From Psychrobacter sp. JCM 18903 (GTDB lineage Bacteria; Pseudomonadota; Gammaproteobacteria; Pseudomonadales; Moraxellaceae), in the NCBI RefSeq assembly GCF_000586475.1, contig NZ_BAWJ01000015.1, positions 38,506 to 102,505 of the forward strand: a stretch of 64,000 nucleotides of DNA. The letters run 5' to 3'. Below are positions 18,117-27,605 of this stretch, piece by piece. Position 1 is the stretch's first letter; every line of letters starts with the position of its first letter. The position numbers and the translations under genes were made by a program. The notes under the pieces were generated by a model that saw only the letters and a list, made by a program, of their open reading frames with translations, did no database searches and had not been told where the DNA came from.

Positions 18117-20842
18117 ATGGCAGATAAGACCGTCAAAGAACTGGCAGATATGGTAGGCAAAACCGCAAGTGCTGTACAACAGCAATTGGTAGATGCTGGA
18201 CTGCCTGCTCGTGCAGAGGGTGACCTAGTCACTGAGCTTGAGCAAGAGAAGTTGGTGACGTATTTAAAGCAAAGTCATGGTCAGCAAGAAAAGCGTCGTA
18301 TTAGTCTTAAATCTAAGACAACTAGCACTGCGCGCGTGACCGGCTCTTCAGGTAAATCTAAGAGCGTCAATGTGGAAGTGCGTAAAAAGAAAGTATTTGA
18401 AAAGCCTGATCCAGAAAAAATGGCTGAAGAGTTGGCTGCGCGTGAGCAAGCGATGATTGAGTCGCAAGCGCGTGCTGCTAAAGATGCTGAAGAGCGTGCT
18501 GCTACTAAGAAAAAATCTGAAGAACGTCAAGCTGCAACCTTGGCGGCAATGCGTGCAAGCTTAGGCTCTAGCAAAAAGTCAGATGATAAAAACGACGATA
18601 TCTCAACCTCAGTGGTTGTGAAAAAAGGTGGCAAAACCACTGTCGAAGTCAAACCTAAAGACCAACCGAAGAAAAAAGTTGCAGCGACGAAACCGAAAGT
18701 TGAAACGGCAGTTGAGCGTAAAGCGCGCGAAATGCGTGAGAAAGAAGAAGCTCGTTTACGTGAAATCGAAACAGAAACACGCCGCGCTCAAGCTGAAGAA
18801 GCACAGAAACGTACGCTTGAACAAATGCGTAAAATGGCTGGAAAATATACAGATCAGCCTGCTTCTGAAGTTCGTAAAGACGAGCCACTAGCAGAAGGTT
18901 TGGTTGGTGATGCCTTAGAAGAATCGTTTGAAAAAGAACGTCGTGAAATCAAGCGTGGCACCAGTAGTACTAGTGCTCGTGGCCGTGGTCGTCGTAAGAA
19001 TCAAGATGAGCGTGAGATCAAAAACCGTAAAAACGGTTTGCGTTCAACGCAAGCATCACAGCATAAGTTCGAAAAGCCTGTTGAAAAAATTGTTTACGAT
19101 GTTGAGATTAGTGAACAAATTACCGTTGCAGATCTTGCTCAACGTATGGCAGTTAAAGCGCGCGAAGTCACCAAATTGCTTATGAAAATGGGTGAGATGG
19201 CTCGTGAGTCAGATACGATTGATCAAGCGACAGCAAGTTTGCTCGTTGAAGAGATGGGTCACAATCCAGTACTGGTTAGTGATACTAAGGTTGAAGACGA
19301 TCTACAAGACGCCGTTGATGAGCGTAGCAGTAACGTTCAAACTCGTCCGCCAGTCGTCACAATCATGGGTCACGTCGATCACGGTAAGACATCATTACTT
19401 GATAAAATTCGTGAAACAAAAGTGGCAACTGGTGAAGCAGGTGGTATTACTCAGCATATCGGTGCTTATCACGTTAAAACCGATCGTGGTGTGATTACCT
19501 TCCTTGATACTCCAGGTCACGCGCCTTTAGTGCTATGCGTTCACGCGGTGCACAGGCGACTGATATTGTTGTGTTAGTTGTGGCCGCTGATGATGGTATG
19601 ATGCCGCAAACAGCAGAAGCTATTGATCATGCCCGTGCTGCTGGTACACCAATTATCGTTGCAATTAATAAAATGGATAAGCCAAGCGCTGATCCAGATC
19701 GCGTCCTTAATGAATTAACTGCTAAAGAAGTTGTTTCAGAAGAGTGGGGCGGTGATACCCCAATGGCTCGCATCTCAGCCAAAACTGGTGATGGTATTGA
19801 TGAGCTGTTAGAACTTATTAGCCTACAAGCTGAACTAATGGAGCTAGAAGCACCGTTAGATGGCGCTGCTCAAGGTGTGGTCATTGAATCAAGACTTGAA
19901 AAAGGGCGCGGTCCAGTTGTTAGCGTCTTAGTTAAAAAAGGTACATTGAAGCAAGGCGACTTGGTCTTGGCCGGCGAGCATTACGGTAAAGTTCGTGCGA
20001 TGACTGATGAACATGGTAAGCGTATTCAATCAGCAGGTCCTTCTATCCCTGTAGAAATTTTAGGCCTACCTGAAACACCAGCAGCTGGCAGCGAGTTCTT
20101 AGTCTTAACCGACGAGAAAAAAGCTCGCGAAGTGGCAGAGTTTAGAAGCAACCGTGAGCGTGAGCGTCAACTTGAACGTCAGAATGCCATGCGTTTAGAA
20201 AGCATGTTTGATCAGATGGAACAAGGCGATGTGTCATTCTTGAATATCGTATTGAAAACCGATGTTCGTGGTTCGCTTGAAGCACTGCTTTCTGCATTGA
20301 ATGAGCTATCAACTGATGAAGTTAAAGTCAGAGTAATCAGCTCAGGCGTCGGTCCTATCTCTGAATCTGATGTGACACTTGCAGAATCTAGCGAAGCGGT
20401 ATTGTTAGGTTTCAACGTTCGTGCTGATGCGACCGCACGTCGCAAAGCGGATGCCGCCAACATGGATATCCGTTATTACAGCGTTATCTATGGTTTGATT
20501 GATGATGTCAAAGCAGCTATGAGTGGTATGCTTGCGCCAGAACATCGTGAGAAAATCCTTGGTGTTGCAGACGTTCGTGAAGTATTCCGTTCTAGTAAGT
20601 TCGGTGCTGCTGCTGGTTGTATGGTGGTTGAAGGTACAATTTATCGCAACAAACCGATCCGCGTATTGCGTGATGACCAAGTTATCTTTACCGGTCAATT
20701 GCAATCATTGCGTCGCTATAAAGAAGACGTTAATGAAGTACGTACTGGTATGGAATGTGGTATGGCTGTTCGTGGCTATGATGTCGAAGCTGGCGATAAG
20801 ATCGAAGTCTTTGAAATCCAAGAGTTTGCACGTACTATCTAA
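18117..20842 (+). CDS. infB: Translation initiation factor IF-2 (frameshifted in this sequence)
   Basis: GTPase delivering fMet-tRNA to the 30S subunit. The N-terminal domain ([24 protein letters not shown]) is followed by a long charged Lys/Glu/Ala-rich helix and linker (about 60-300), then a second IF2N domain ([25 protein letters not shown]). The G domain has [20 protein letters not shown] and SAKTG. Domains II-IV follow ([35 protein letters not shown]). The frame breaks near 19523, where GCGCC should read GCGGCC to give [20 protein letters not shown]. The repaired length is 908 residues. A terminator follows at 20931. Confidence 0.95.
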
Positions 20843-20930
20843 CGTTACAGTTCGATAGCAGGATATCTAATCATGCAATATGCTTAATCAGCTGAGCAGG
20901 TTAGTATCTTCTTAATATCTAGCTGTACTT

Positions 20931-20964
20931 AGGCCTAACAGGTACATCCTGCTAGGCCTTTTTT
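20931..20964 (+). terminator. Rho-independent terminator after infB
   Basis: Stem AGGCCTAACAGG/CCTGCTAGGCCT (12 pairs with one mismatch), loop TACAT, followed by a T tract. It lies between infB and rbfA, so rbfA-truB need their own promoter or read-through. Confidence 0.85.
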
Positions 20965-21045
20965 ACCAACTATTAGTCCTAAAATTTGTTAATGAGCCAA
21001 TATATCAATCAGTGAAAATAAGCCATATTAAAGTAAGGTAAAAAT

Positions 21046-21450
21046 ATGAACCAACGTCTACAACGCTTAGCCGACCAAATTCAGCGTGAGCTTGCTGTTC
21101 TCATCCGTGATGCAGTCAATGACCCTCGTTTAACTGGTTTTGTCACTATTTCTAGTGTCAAAGTTAGTCCTGACTTAGGATATGCTGATGTCTATGTCAC
21201 CATCATGGAGCCTGAGCTTAATGATTCCATGAATAAGACCAATCATGAAGAGAGTATCAAAGTACTTAATAAAGCGGCGGGCTTTTTGCGTACTGAATTG
21301 AGCCATAGTCTCAAAACACGTACCACACCACGCTTGCGTTTTCATTATGACGAAGTGACTGCTCGTGGTAATTACATGATGGATTTAATCAGTAAAGCAG
21401 TTATTAAGACTGAAGAAAATGAGTCTGACGAGCAAGAAAACGAAGAGTAG
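21046..21450 (+). CDS. rbfA: Ribosome-binding factor A
   Basis: KH-fold 30S assembly factor needed for 16S 5' processing and cold growth. It has 134 residues. RLQRLADQIQRELAVLIRDAVNDPRLTGFVTISSVKVSPDL is the typical N-terminal half and LRTELSHSLKTRTTPRLRFHYDE the typical C-terminal half. It ends in an acidic tail (ESDEQENEE). It ends 16 bases before the truB start, so the two are co-transcribed. Confidence 0.95.
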   Translation: MNQRLQRLADQIQRELAVLIRDAVNDPRLTGFVTISSVKVSPDLGYADVYVTIMEPELNDSMNKTNHEESIKVLNKAAGFLRTELSHSLKTRTTPRLRFHYDEVTARGNYMMDLISKAVIKTEENESDEQENEE

Positions 21451-21466
21451 AAGGGTAAAAGTCGTT

Positions 21467-22546
21467 ATGTCTATCGCATCTACGCAAGCGGATAAAAAGT
21501 CTAGTAATCACTTTAACAAGATTAAAGTCTCGGGTGTTATTTTAGTCGACAAGCCTCAAGGTATGACCTCTCAGCAAGTCGTATCGAAGGTGAAGTATCT
21601 TTTTAAGTCGCCAAATCATGACAGTAAAAAAGCGGGGCACACAGGGACACTTGATCCAATGGCAACCGGTCTATTGCCGATTTGTATGGGTGAAGCGACG
21701 AAATTTAGTCATTATCAGCTAGATGCAGATAAATCTTATCAAGCAACTATTCTACTTGGTGGTCAAACTGATACTGGTGATGCCGATGGTCAAATCGTTG
21801 CACAAGCACCCATTCCAAAATTTGATGATGTACTTTTAGACAAAGTCGCCCAGCAGTTTTTAGGTGTTCAGCAGCAGATACCGCCAATGTATTCTGCACT
21901 AAAAAAAGATGGCAAAAAACTCTATGAGTATGCTCGTGCGGGAATTGAGGTAGAACGAGCGCCTAGAGATATTGTAATCAAGGCCATTGATCTAAAAGCG
22001 CTTAATCATGAGAAAATTCAATTGACAGTGACCTGTACTAAAGGGACTTATGTGCGTGTACTCGGTGAAGACATCGCCAAAGCGATGGGTACATTGGGGC
22101 ATTTGACTGCATTACGCCGTACGCAGGTTGGTGATTTTAAAATCAATGATGCGATTACTTTGTCAGACTTGGAAGTATTAGCGTTTGATAACAGGCAAGA
22201 GCAATTGATGCCAGTAGATGCTTGCATTAATATAGAAGCTGAGATGGTATTGACGGATGAGCAGTGTGAGCGTATACACATGGGTCAACGTTTGAATGTA
22301 TTTGAGCAACTGACAGACAGTCTGCGCGACTATATTTCAACTAGTATCAGCCATCAGTCGTCTGTGTCAGAAAACAACGATATACATCTAGATAGTGATA
22401 TGGTTAGTAGTAACGATGACCAACAACCCTTGATCCATGAGATTCCAGTTGATATTCGTTTGATAAATCAGCAAGGTCAGTTTCTTGGATTGGGTGCCGT
22501 AAGTCTCAACGGTAGATTGCAGCCTAAAAAATTAATCCAGCGTTAA
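21467..22546 (+). CDS. truB: tRNA pseudouridine-55 synthase TruB
   Basis: Makes pseudouridine 55 in the T loop of tRNAs. The start at ATG 21467 has AAGGGT upstream and avoids the overlap with rbfA that a longer reading would give. Motifs are GVILVDKPQGMTSQQVV, KAGHTGTLDPMATGLLPIC (catalytic Asp in GTLDPMA), and GTYVRVLGEDIAKAMG. At 359 residues it is longer than E. coli TruB (about 314). The extra length is an acidic, Ser-rich insert in the C-terminal PUA-like part (about 285-325, SENNDIHLDSDMVSSNDD). A terminator follows at 22632. Confidence 0.95.
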   Translation: MSIASTQADKKSSNHFNKIKVSGVILVDKPQGMTSQQVVSKVKYLFKSPNHDSKKAGHTGTLDPMATGLLPICMGEATKFSHYQLDADKSYQATILLGGQTDTGDADGQIVAQAPIPKFDDVLLDKVAQQFLGVQQQIPPMYSALKKDGKKLYEYARAGIEVERAPRDIVIKAIDLKALNHEKIQLTVTCTKGTYVRVLGEDIAKAMGTLGHLTALRRTQVGDFKINDAITLSDLEVLAFDNRQEQLMPVDACINIEAEMVLTDEQCERIHMGQRLNVFEQLTDSLRDYISTSISHQSSVSENNDIHLDSDMVSSNDDQQPLIHEIPVDIRLINQQGQFLGLGAVSLNGRLQPKKLIQR

Positions 22547-22921
22547 TGTTACGGTTCTTGTATAACCCTCGTTTAAACACGATTTAGCTTACTAATAGTT
22601 TACACTAATCACATATCCTCACATTTTATTGCAGGTTTCACCTATGGTGGAACCTGTTTTTTTGTACTTTAGATCTACCGGATAGGAAGTCTGGATAGAA
22701 AAATAAATCGAACTAAGACTCTAAGAATAAGAACATAAAAAAATAATAAGATAAAAAGTCATATATCAAAAATAAAAACTAGGTTCGAAAGAGAATATTT
22801 AATAGGAACAAGATGGGTCAGAGGAAGACTATACAGCCAATAATAACAACGACTCATAAAAATAAAGTATGAATAATAAAACAACTAAAAGAAAATCACT
22901 CATAACGAGAAAAGGAATATC
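22547..22921. other. Terminator plus very A-rich leader ahead of the PfpI-family gene
   Basis: No gene is seen. After the truB terminator, roughly 240 bases on the plus strand are strikingly A-rich: 66 of 120 bases in 22681-22800 are A, by hand count. They lead straight into the ribosome binding site AAAAGGAATATC of the next gene. This may be an unstructured mRNA leader. Confidence 0.5.
22632..22663 (+). terminator. Rho-independent terminator after truB
   Basis: Stem CAGGTTTCACC/GGTGGAACCTG (11 pairs, one G-T) with loop TAT and a run of seven T. Confidence 0.88.
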
Positions 22922-23446
22922 ATGAAAACCATCGCTTTTTTACTACACAATAACTTCGAGCAAGCAGAATACGAAGAGGTTAATAATCAACTCAAAGATA
23001 AAGGTTACAAGACACTTCTTATAACCACAAATAAAGAAAAAGAAGTGCAAGCCATGCAGCAAGATGTAGACAAAGGCGACACCTTTATTGCTGATATTTT
23101 TGCAAAAGACGCAAGCATTTCTGATTATGATGCGTTGGTACTACCAGGTGGTACTGTCAATGCGGATACGATTCGTGGCAATGAAGAGGCTCATAGTATT
23201 ATCAATGCTATCAATGATGCAGGCAAGCCATTAGCTGTCATTTGCCATGCTCCTTGGGCACTTATCAATACAGGTATTGCCAAAGGTAAAACGCTCACTG
23301 CTTATCATACGCTGCAGATAGATTTAGAAAACGCTGGTGCAAAATTTGTAGATCAAACAGTACAGGTAGACGGTAATTTGATTACCTCACGTAATCCAGA
23401 TGATATCAGCAATTTCGTTGATGCTATTGATAAGGCATTATCTTAA
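22922..23446 (+). CDS. DJ-1/PfpI family protein (YhbO-like class I glutamine amidotransferase fold)
   Basis: A 174-residue protein of the DJ-1/PfpI superfamily, whose members act as deglycases, glyoxalases or stress-protective proteases. The nucleophile elbow is VICHAPWAL (Cys near 104, followed by His). It is preceded by DYDALVLPGGTVNADTIRG, which carries the usual glycine-rich strand. The start ATG has AAAAGGAA upstream. Two very small acidic proteins follow closely on the same strand. Which reaction it performs cannot be settled from sequence. Confidence 0.88.
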   Translation: MKTIAFLLHNNFEQAEYEEVNNQLKDKGYKTLLITTNKEKEVQAMQQDVDKGDTFIADIFAKDASISDYDALVLPGGTVNADTIRGNEEAHSIINAINDAGKPLAVICHAPWALINTGIAKGKTLTAYHTLQIDLENAGAKFVDQTVQVDGNLITSRNPDDISNFVDAIDKALS

Positions 23447-23521
23447 TTTTTCTACCCATTTACTGAATAATTAATTATTTATATTTCTTAAACGTTCACA
23501 ACCGTAACTGAGGAAAATATT

Positions 23522-23683
23522 ATGTCAAATTCTAATCCAAACGATACCAAGCTTGAGCAACAACGTTCTGAGTCAGCAACTGCAGCGCTTAAAAGCCAAA
23601 CTGAGAACAATCATACTGAAGATAGTGAAGCCGCAGCAGATCGTATTGCGGACAACCTAGGAAATGCTAAAGAAGACAAGTAG
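23522..23683 (+). CDS. Small hydrophilic acidic protein, 53 residues
   Basis: A short open frame with a good ribosome binding site (GAGGAAA nine to twelve bases before ATG 23522), 75 bases after the PfpI-family gene. The product starts MSNSNPNDTKLEQQ and ends ADRIADNLGNAKEDK. It is rich in Asn, Glu, Ala and Lys, with no hydrophobic stretch, and is probably disordered. I do not recognise the family; a stress-protective small protein is a guess from context only. Confidence 0.6.
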   Translation: MSNSNPNDTKLEQQRSESATAALKSQTENNHTEDSEAAADRIADNLGNAKEDK

Positions 23684-23818
23684 AGTACGTAAAGTGTCAT
23701 CCATAATAAGGTGACACTGATATATTTGCTTATCATCTCAATATCACTGATGACATTTGCATCTCAATGTAAAAAGTATAAAACAGCTACTTCAAAAAAT
23801 AATAATTCAGGAGCTAAT

Positions 23819-23995
23819 ATGAGTAATTCATTGAATAACATGAATGAGCAAGAAAAAGAGATTGAAAGGCTTGCAGAAGACATCAATCCTAGCGAGCATG
23901 CTACTCCTGATAGTTTAGCAGAAGTTACCACAGCTGCACCGCTTGAAGATGATGAACTAGGCGGTAACGCGACGGAAGATGACGTCAAGAAATAA
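23819..23995 (+). CDS. Small acidic protein, 58 residues
   Basis: The best start is ATG 23819, because CAGGAG lies six bases before it; a longer frame opening at 23711 would add a hydrophobic stretch without a ribosome binding site. The product begins MSNSLNNMNEQEKEIERLAEDINPS and ends GGNATEDDVKK. It is strongly acidic and probably disordered. Its opening MSNS and overall composition resemble the neighbour at 23522, so the two may be related. Function unknown. A terminator follows at 24066. Confidence 0.55.
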   Translation: MSNSLNNMNEQEKEIERLAEDINPSEHATPDSLAEVTTAAPLEDDELGGNATEDDVKK

Positions 23996-24362
23996 GCAAA
24001 TTCTATTGCCTATTGACGGATGATTTAACTATAAAAAATAAATCTGACTTTACAAGTATTATGAAAAACTGCTGCTAGTTCAGCAGTTTTTTGTTATAAT
24101 CACTGTCACATTTACATTAGGTTGAGATAAGACATCGTGCTTCATAGGCTGTCCAAAACGGATAGTTATATTAAGTGCTCTCTCATCGCAACTTATCCTA
24201 AATGGTCGTTATGACTAATTAGCTTGTCGTACACTAGGTCAACTCTAGTAATGCAGGGTTGTCCTGAATGACGTGCAGGTTATTTTATTTACTATTCTAC
24301 TGCTTTAGATCTTACTCAAATTCGAGAATGTCTTAAAGCTTTTAGCATTGCCGGAGATATTC
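23996..24362. other. Spacer before rpsO with terminator
   Basis: About 370 bases holding the terminator at 24066 and then the rpsO leader, where the rpsO promoter must lie. A TATAAT at 24095-24100 is the only clear box and has no matching -35. No gene is seen. Confidence 0.4.
24066..24092 (+). terminator. Rho-independent terminator after the small acidic protein genes
   Basis: Perfect stem AAACTGCTG/CAGCAGTTT with loop CTAGTT, ending in a T run. Confidence 0.85.
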
Positions 24363-24629
24363 ATGCTAACTAATACCGATCGCGAACAAATCATTGCTCA
24401 ATACCAACGTGGCGAAAATGACACTGGTTCTCCAGAAGTTCAAGTAGCTCTATTGAGTGCTCGTATCAACGATTTGCAGAACCATTTTAAAGCACATAAA
24501 GCTGATCATCATAGCCGTCGCGGTCTTATCCGTATGGTTAACACGCGTCGTAAATTGCTTGATTACCTAAAAGGTAAAGATCTTGGTCGTTACACCACGC
24601 TTATCAGCCAGTTAGGTCTACGTCGTTAA
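24363..24629 (+). CDS. rpsO: 30S ribosomal protein S15
   Basis: 88 residues from ATG 24363 (GGAGAT seven bases upstream; a TTG five codons earlier is less likely). Family signatures are [24 protein letters not shown] and the rRNA-binding [24 protein letters not shown], ending SQLGLRR. S15 binds the central domain of 16S rRNA. It precedes pnp, as in most gammaproteobacteria, but here a terminator and about 590 further bases separate them. Confidence 0.96.
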   Translation: MLTNTDREQIIAQYQRGENDTGSPEVQVALLSARINDLQNHFKAHKADHHSRRGLIRMVNTRRKLLDYLKGKDLGRYTTLISQLGLRR

Positions 24630-24751
24630 TCTAACGACAATAGTACGAGCGGATGCTAAGATAAAAGAAGCCATCATATGGTGCTATTCTAGAAGTTTTG
24701 CTGAATCGCTTGGAACTTGCTTGTTGCTATCGATAAAATAGATTTTTCTAA

Positions 24752-24783
24752 AAACGGTGTGGAATAGTTTCACGCCGTTTTTT
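24752..24783 (+). terminator. Rho-independent terminator after rpsO
   Basis: Stem AAACGGTGTG/CACGCCGTTT (one G-T pair), loop GAATAGTTT, then a T tract. Confidence 0.85.
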
Positions 24784-25317
24784 ATGCTTATTCATTTTCA
24801 AGATTGATTTTGGATAGCATTGGTTATAAAGACCAATTCAAAGTAGGTAATAGAAGTTTTCGTAAAAACAGTAATACTAGAGCCTAGAGTTAAGTGTTTT
24901 CTATCGATAATTGCTGTGTTCCGCAATTCATTGGTCAATGGCTATAAATCACTGTAAAATAATGCCTTGTGAGTTTGATAGTATATCTACTACATATATG
25001 TTGACTATTTATAAAATACCCGTTTCTTAGCTTATAGAATAGCTAGCTGCGCTAATATCCAACTCTCAAAAGTGCAGAAAAATAGCCTATAGGGTTTTTA
25101 GCACCGAAGTCTTTTGACTTAAGGTCTTTTTGATAGTATTTATAGTAAAGCCAAAATTGAATGACCAAATATACACAATAGTACGATGTCTAGCACCGAT
25201 AGGCATATGGAATAACTAGGTAATGTTATTGGCACTGGTTGAGATGATTTCTGAGAGAAAGACTGTCAATTATTAGTCATATACACTAGTAGTCACATAC
25301 ACAGAATTTTAATGAAA

Positions 25318-25346
25318 AATATCAGCATTTTTATAATGCTGATATT
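25318..25346 (+). promoter_or_regulatory. Perfect hairpin in the pnp leader
   Basis: An 11-bp inverted repeat AATATCAGCAT/ATGCTGATATT with loop TTTTATA, 30 bases before the pnp ATG and just before its ribosome binding site. There is no T run after it, so it is not a terminator. In E. coli a leader hairpin cut by RNase III mediates PNPase autoregulation; an equivalent role here is inferred from position. Confidence 0.6.
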
Positions 25347-25376
25347 ACTTTCGTCAGTCAACATTAGGAAGATTAT

Positions 25377-27478
25377 ATGACAATGTTTAACACCATTAAG
25401 CGTGAATTTCAGTATGGCAACCAACAGGTTGTGATCGAGACAGGTCGTATTGCTCGTCAAGCAAACTCTATCTTAGTACACATGGGCGGCGTTACGGTAC
25501 TTGTCGCAGCAGTGGTAAAATCAGAAGCTAAAGAAGGTCAAAACTTCTTTCCGCTAACGGTTAATTATCAAGAAAAAATGTATGCAGCGGGCAAAATTCC
25601 AGGTGCCTATGGCAAACGTGAAGGTCGTGCAAGCGAGTTCGAAACCCTAACCTCACGCTTGATTGACCGCCCGATTCGTCCGCTATTCCCTGAAGGTTAT
25701 GTTAACGAAATTCAAATTACGGCAACGGTTGTTTCATCAGATAAAACTCAGTCTGCAGATATCGCAGCCTTAATCGGTGCTTCAGCAGCATTGGCCATCT
25801 CTGATGCACCATTCAATGGTCCTGTCGCAGCTGCCGTGTTGGCTTCATCAACGGCGAGTACATCCTGAACCCAACAATTGAGCAGCTTAAAGAGAGTGAT
25901 CTTGATTTGGTTGTGGCTGGTACGAAATCTGCGGTACTAATGGTTGAATCTGAAGCAGCAGAGCTGTCAGAAGATCAAATGCTAGGCGCGGTATTATATG
26001 GTCATCAGCAACAGCAAATCGTTATTGATAACATTGCTTCAATGGCAGAAGAAATCGGTACTGCTAAGCAGCAGTATACTGCCCCTGAGCGTGATCAAGC
26101 GCTTACCAGCAGCATGAAAGAGCAGTTTGGCGAGCAAGTTGCTGACGCTTATACGATTACTGATAAGCAAGCGCGCTACACTAAGCTTGATGAAATCAAG
26201 CAGTCAATTATTGATGCACTTGCTGGTGATGCTGAGTCAGAAACTTACGCTGATACAGTATCTGAGCTTAAAGAAATCTATGACGATCTTAAATATCGTA
26301 CGGTTCGTGATAATATCTTGTCAGGTAAGCCGCGTATTGATGGTCGTGACCTTGAGACTGTTCGTGCCCTTGACGTACAAGTTGGTGTATTGCCATACAC
26401 GCATGGTTCAGCATTGTTCACACGCGGTGAAACGCAAGCATTGGTTACGACCACGCTTGGTAACAGCCGTGATGTCAACATGATTGACTCACTAGGTGGC
26501 ACGATTCGTGACCATTTCATGCTGCATTACAACTTCCCACATTTCTCAGTTGGTGAGACGGGCCGCGAAGGTATTCCAAAACGTCGTGAAATTGGTCATG
26601 GCCGTTTAGCACGCCGTGGTGTACAAGCGATGCTACCGGATAGCGAACGCTTCCCGTATGTCATCCGTGTGGTATCAGAGATTACTGAGTCAAACGGTTC
26701 ATCTTCTATGGCGTCTGTTTGTGGTGCAAGTTTGGCATTGATGGATGCTGGTGTTCCACTAAAAGCACCAGTTGCTGGTATCGCCATGGGTCTGGTTAAA
26801 GAAGGTGAGCGTTTCGCTGTACTATCAGACATCTTAGGTGATGAAGATCATCTTGGCGATATGGATTTTAAAGTTGCTGGTTCTAAAGATGGTATCACTG
26901 CGCTGCAGATGGACATCAAAATCGAAGGTATTACGCCTGACATCATGGAGCAAGCGCTTAAGCAAGCCCATGCCGGTCGTATCCACATCTTAGATGCGAT
27001 GAATAAAGTATTGCCTGAGAGCCGTACTGAAATCAACGCTCATGCACCAAACTATGCGGTTATCGAAATCAATCCGGACAAAATCCGTGACGTAATCGGT
27101 AAAGGCGGCGCGATGATTCGTCAGCTAACCGAAGAGACTGGCGCAGTTATCGATATCGATGATGGCGGCACGATTCGTATCTTTGGTGAAAACAAAGCGG
27201 CAACTAAAGCAGCTATCGGTAGAATCGAAGCGTTGACGGCAGAAGTTGAAGTGGGCAAAACTTATGAAGGTACGGTTGCTCGTATCGTTGATTTTGGCGC
27301 GTTTATTAACGTCTTGCCAAACACTGATGGCTTGGTACACATCTCACAAATCGCTGAAGAGCGCGTTGAGAATGTTTCTGACTACCTAAAAGAAGGTCAG
27401 ATCGTTAAAGTCTTCGTCCAAGACGTTGATAACCGTGGTCGTATTAAATTGACTATGAAAGGTATCGAACAAAGCTAA
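25377..27478 (+). CDS. pnp: Polyribonucleotide nucleotidyltransferase (PNPase; frameshifted in this sequence)
   Basis: Trimeric 3'-5' phosphorolytic exoribonuclease of the RNA degradosome. First RNase PH domain: [20 protein letters not shown], then [15 protein letters not shown]. Second PH domain: [13 protein letters not shown], and catalytic [17 protein letters not shown]...[18 protein letters not shown] sequence. The C-terminal KH domain has [18 protein letters not shown] and the S1 domain [17 protein letters not shown]. One C is missing near 25834-25835; restoring CCC gives [19 protein letters not shown] and 700 residues in total. The ATG at 25377 has AGGAAG upstream. Confidence 0.95.
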
Positions 27479-27505
27479 TCGATATCTAATATAGTCAACA
27501 TCTAA

Positions 27506-27550
27506 AAACCGCTTTAAGTCTCTCGTCATGAGTGCTTAAGGCGGTTTTTT
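27506..27550 (+). terminator. Rho-independent terminator after pnp
   Basis: Stem AAACCGCTTTAAG/CTTAAGGCGGTTT (13 pairs with one G-T) enclosing a 16-base loop, followed by TTT. Confidence 0.85.
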
Positions 27551-27605
27551 ATGGGTGTAAAATCTTGTTTGCAGTAGAATATCTTATTAAAGTAACTGGC
27601 CTATA

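Larger units (their letters stand above)
24630..25376. other. Long rpsO-pnp spacer
   Basis: About 750 bases without a gene. It begins with the rpsO terminator (24752-24783) and ends with a perfect hairpin next to the pnp start (25318-25346). Between them is AT-rich sequence in which I find no open frame with a ribosome binding site, no tRNA fold and no repeat. pnp therefore probably has its own promoter. Confidence 0.45.

Noticed and set aside
18348..18891. Open frames on both strands inside infB
   Set aside because: The Lys/Glu-rich repetitive codon use of the IF-2 linker keeps other frames open; they are shadows.
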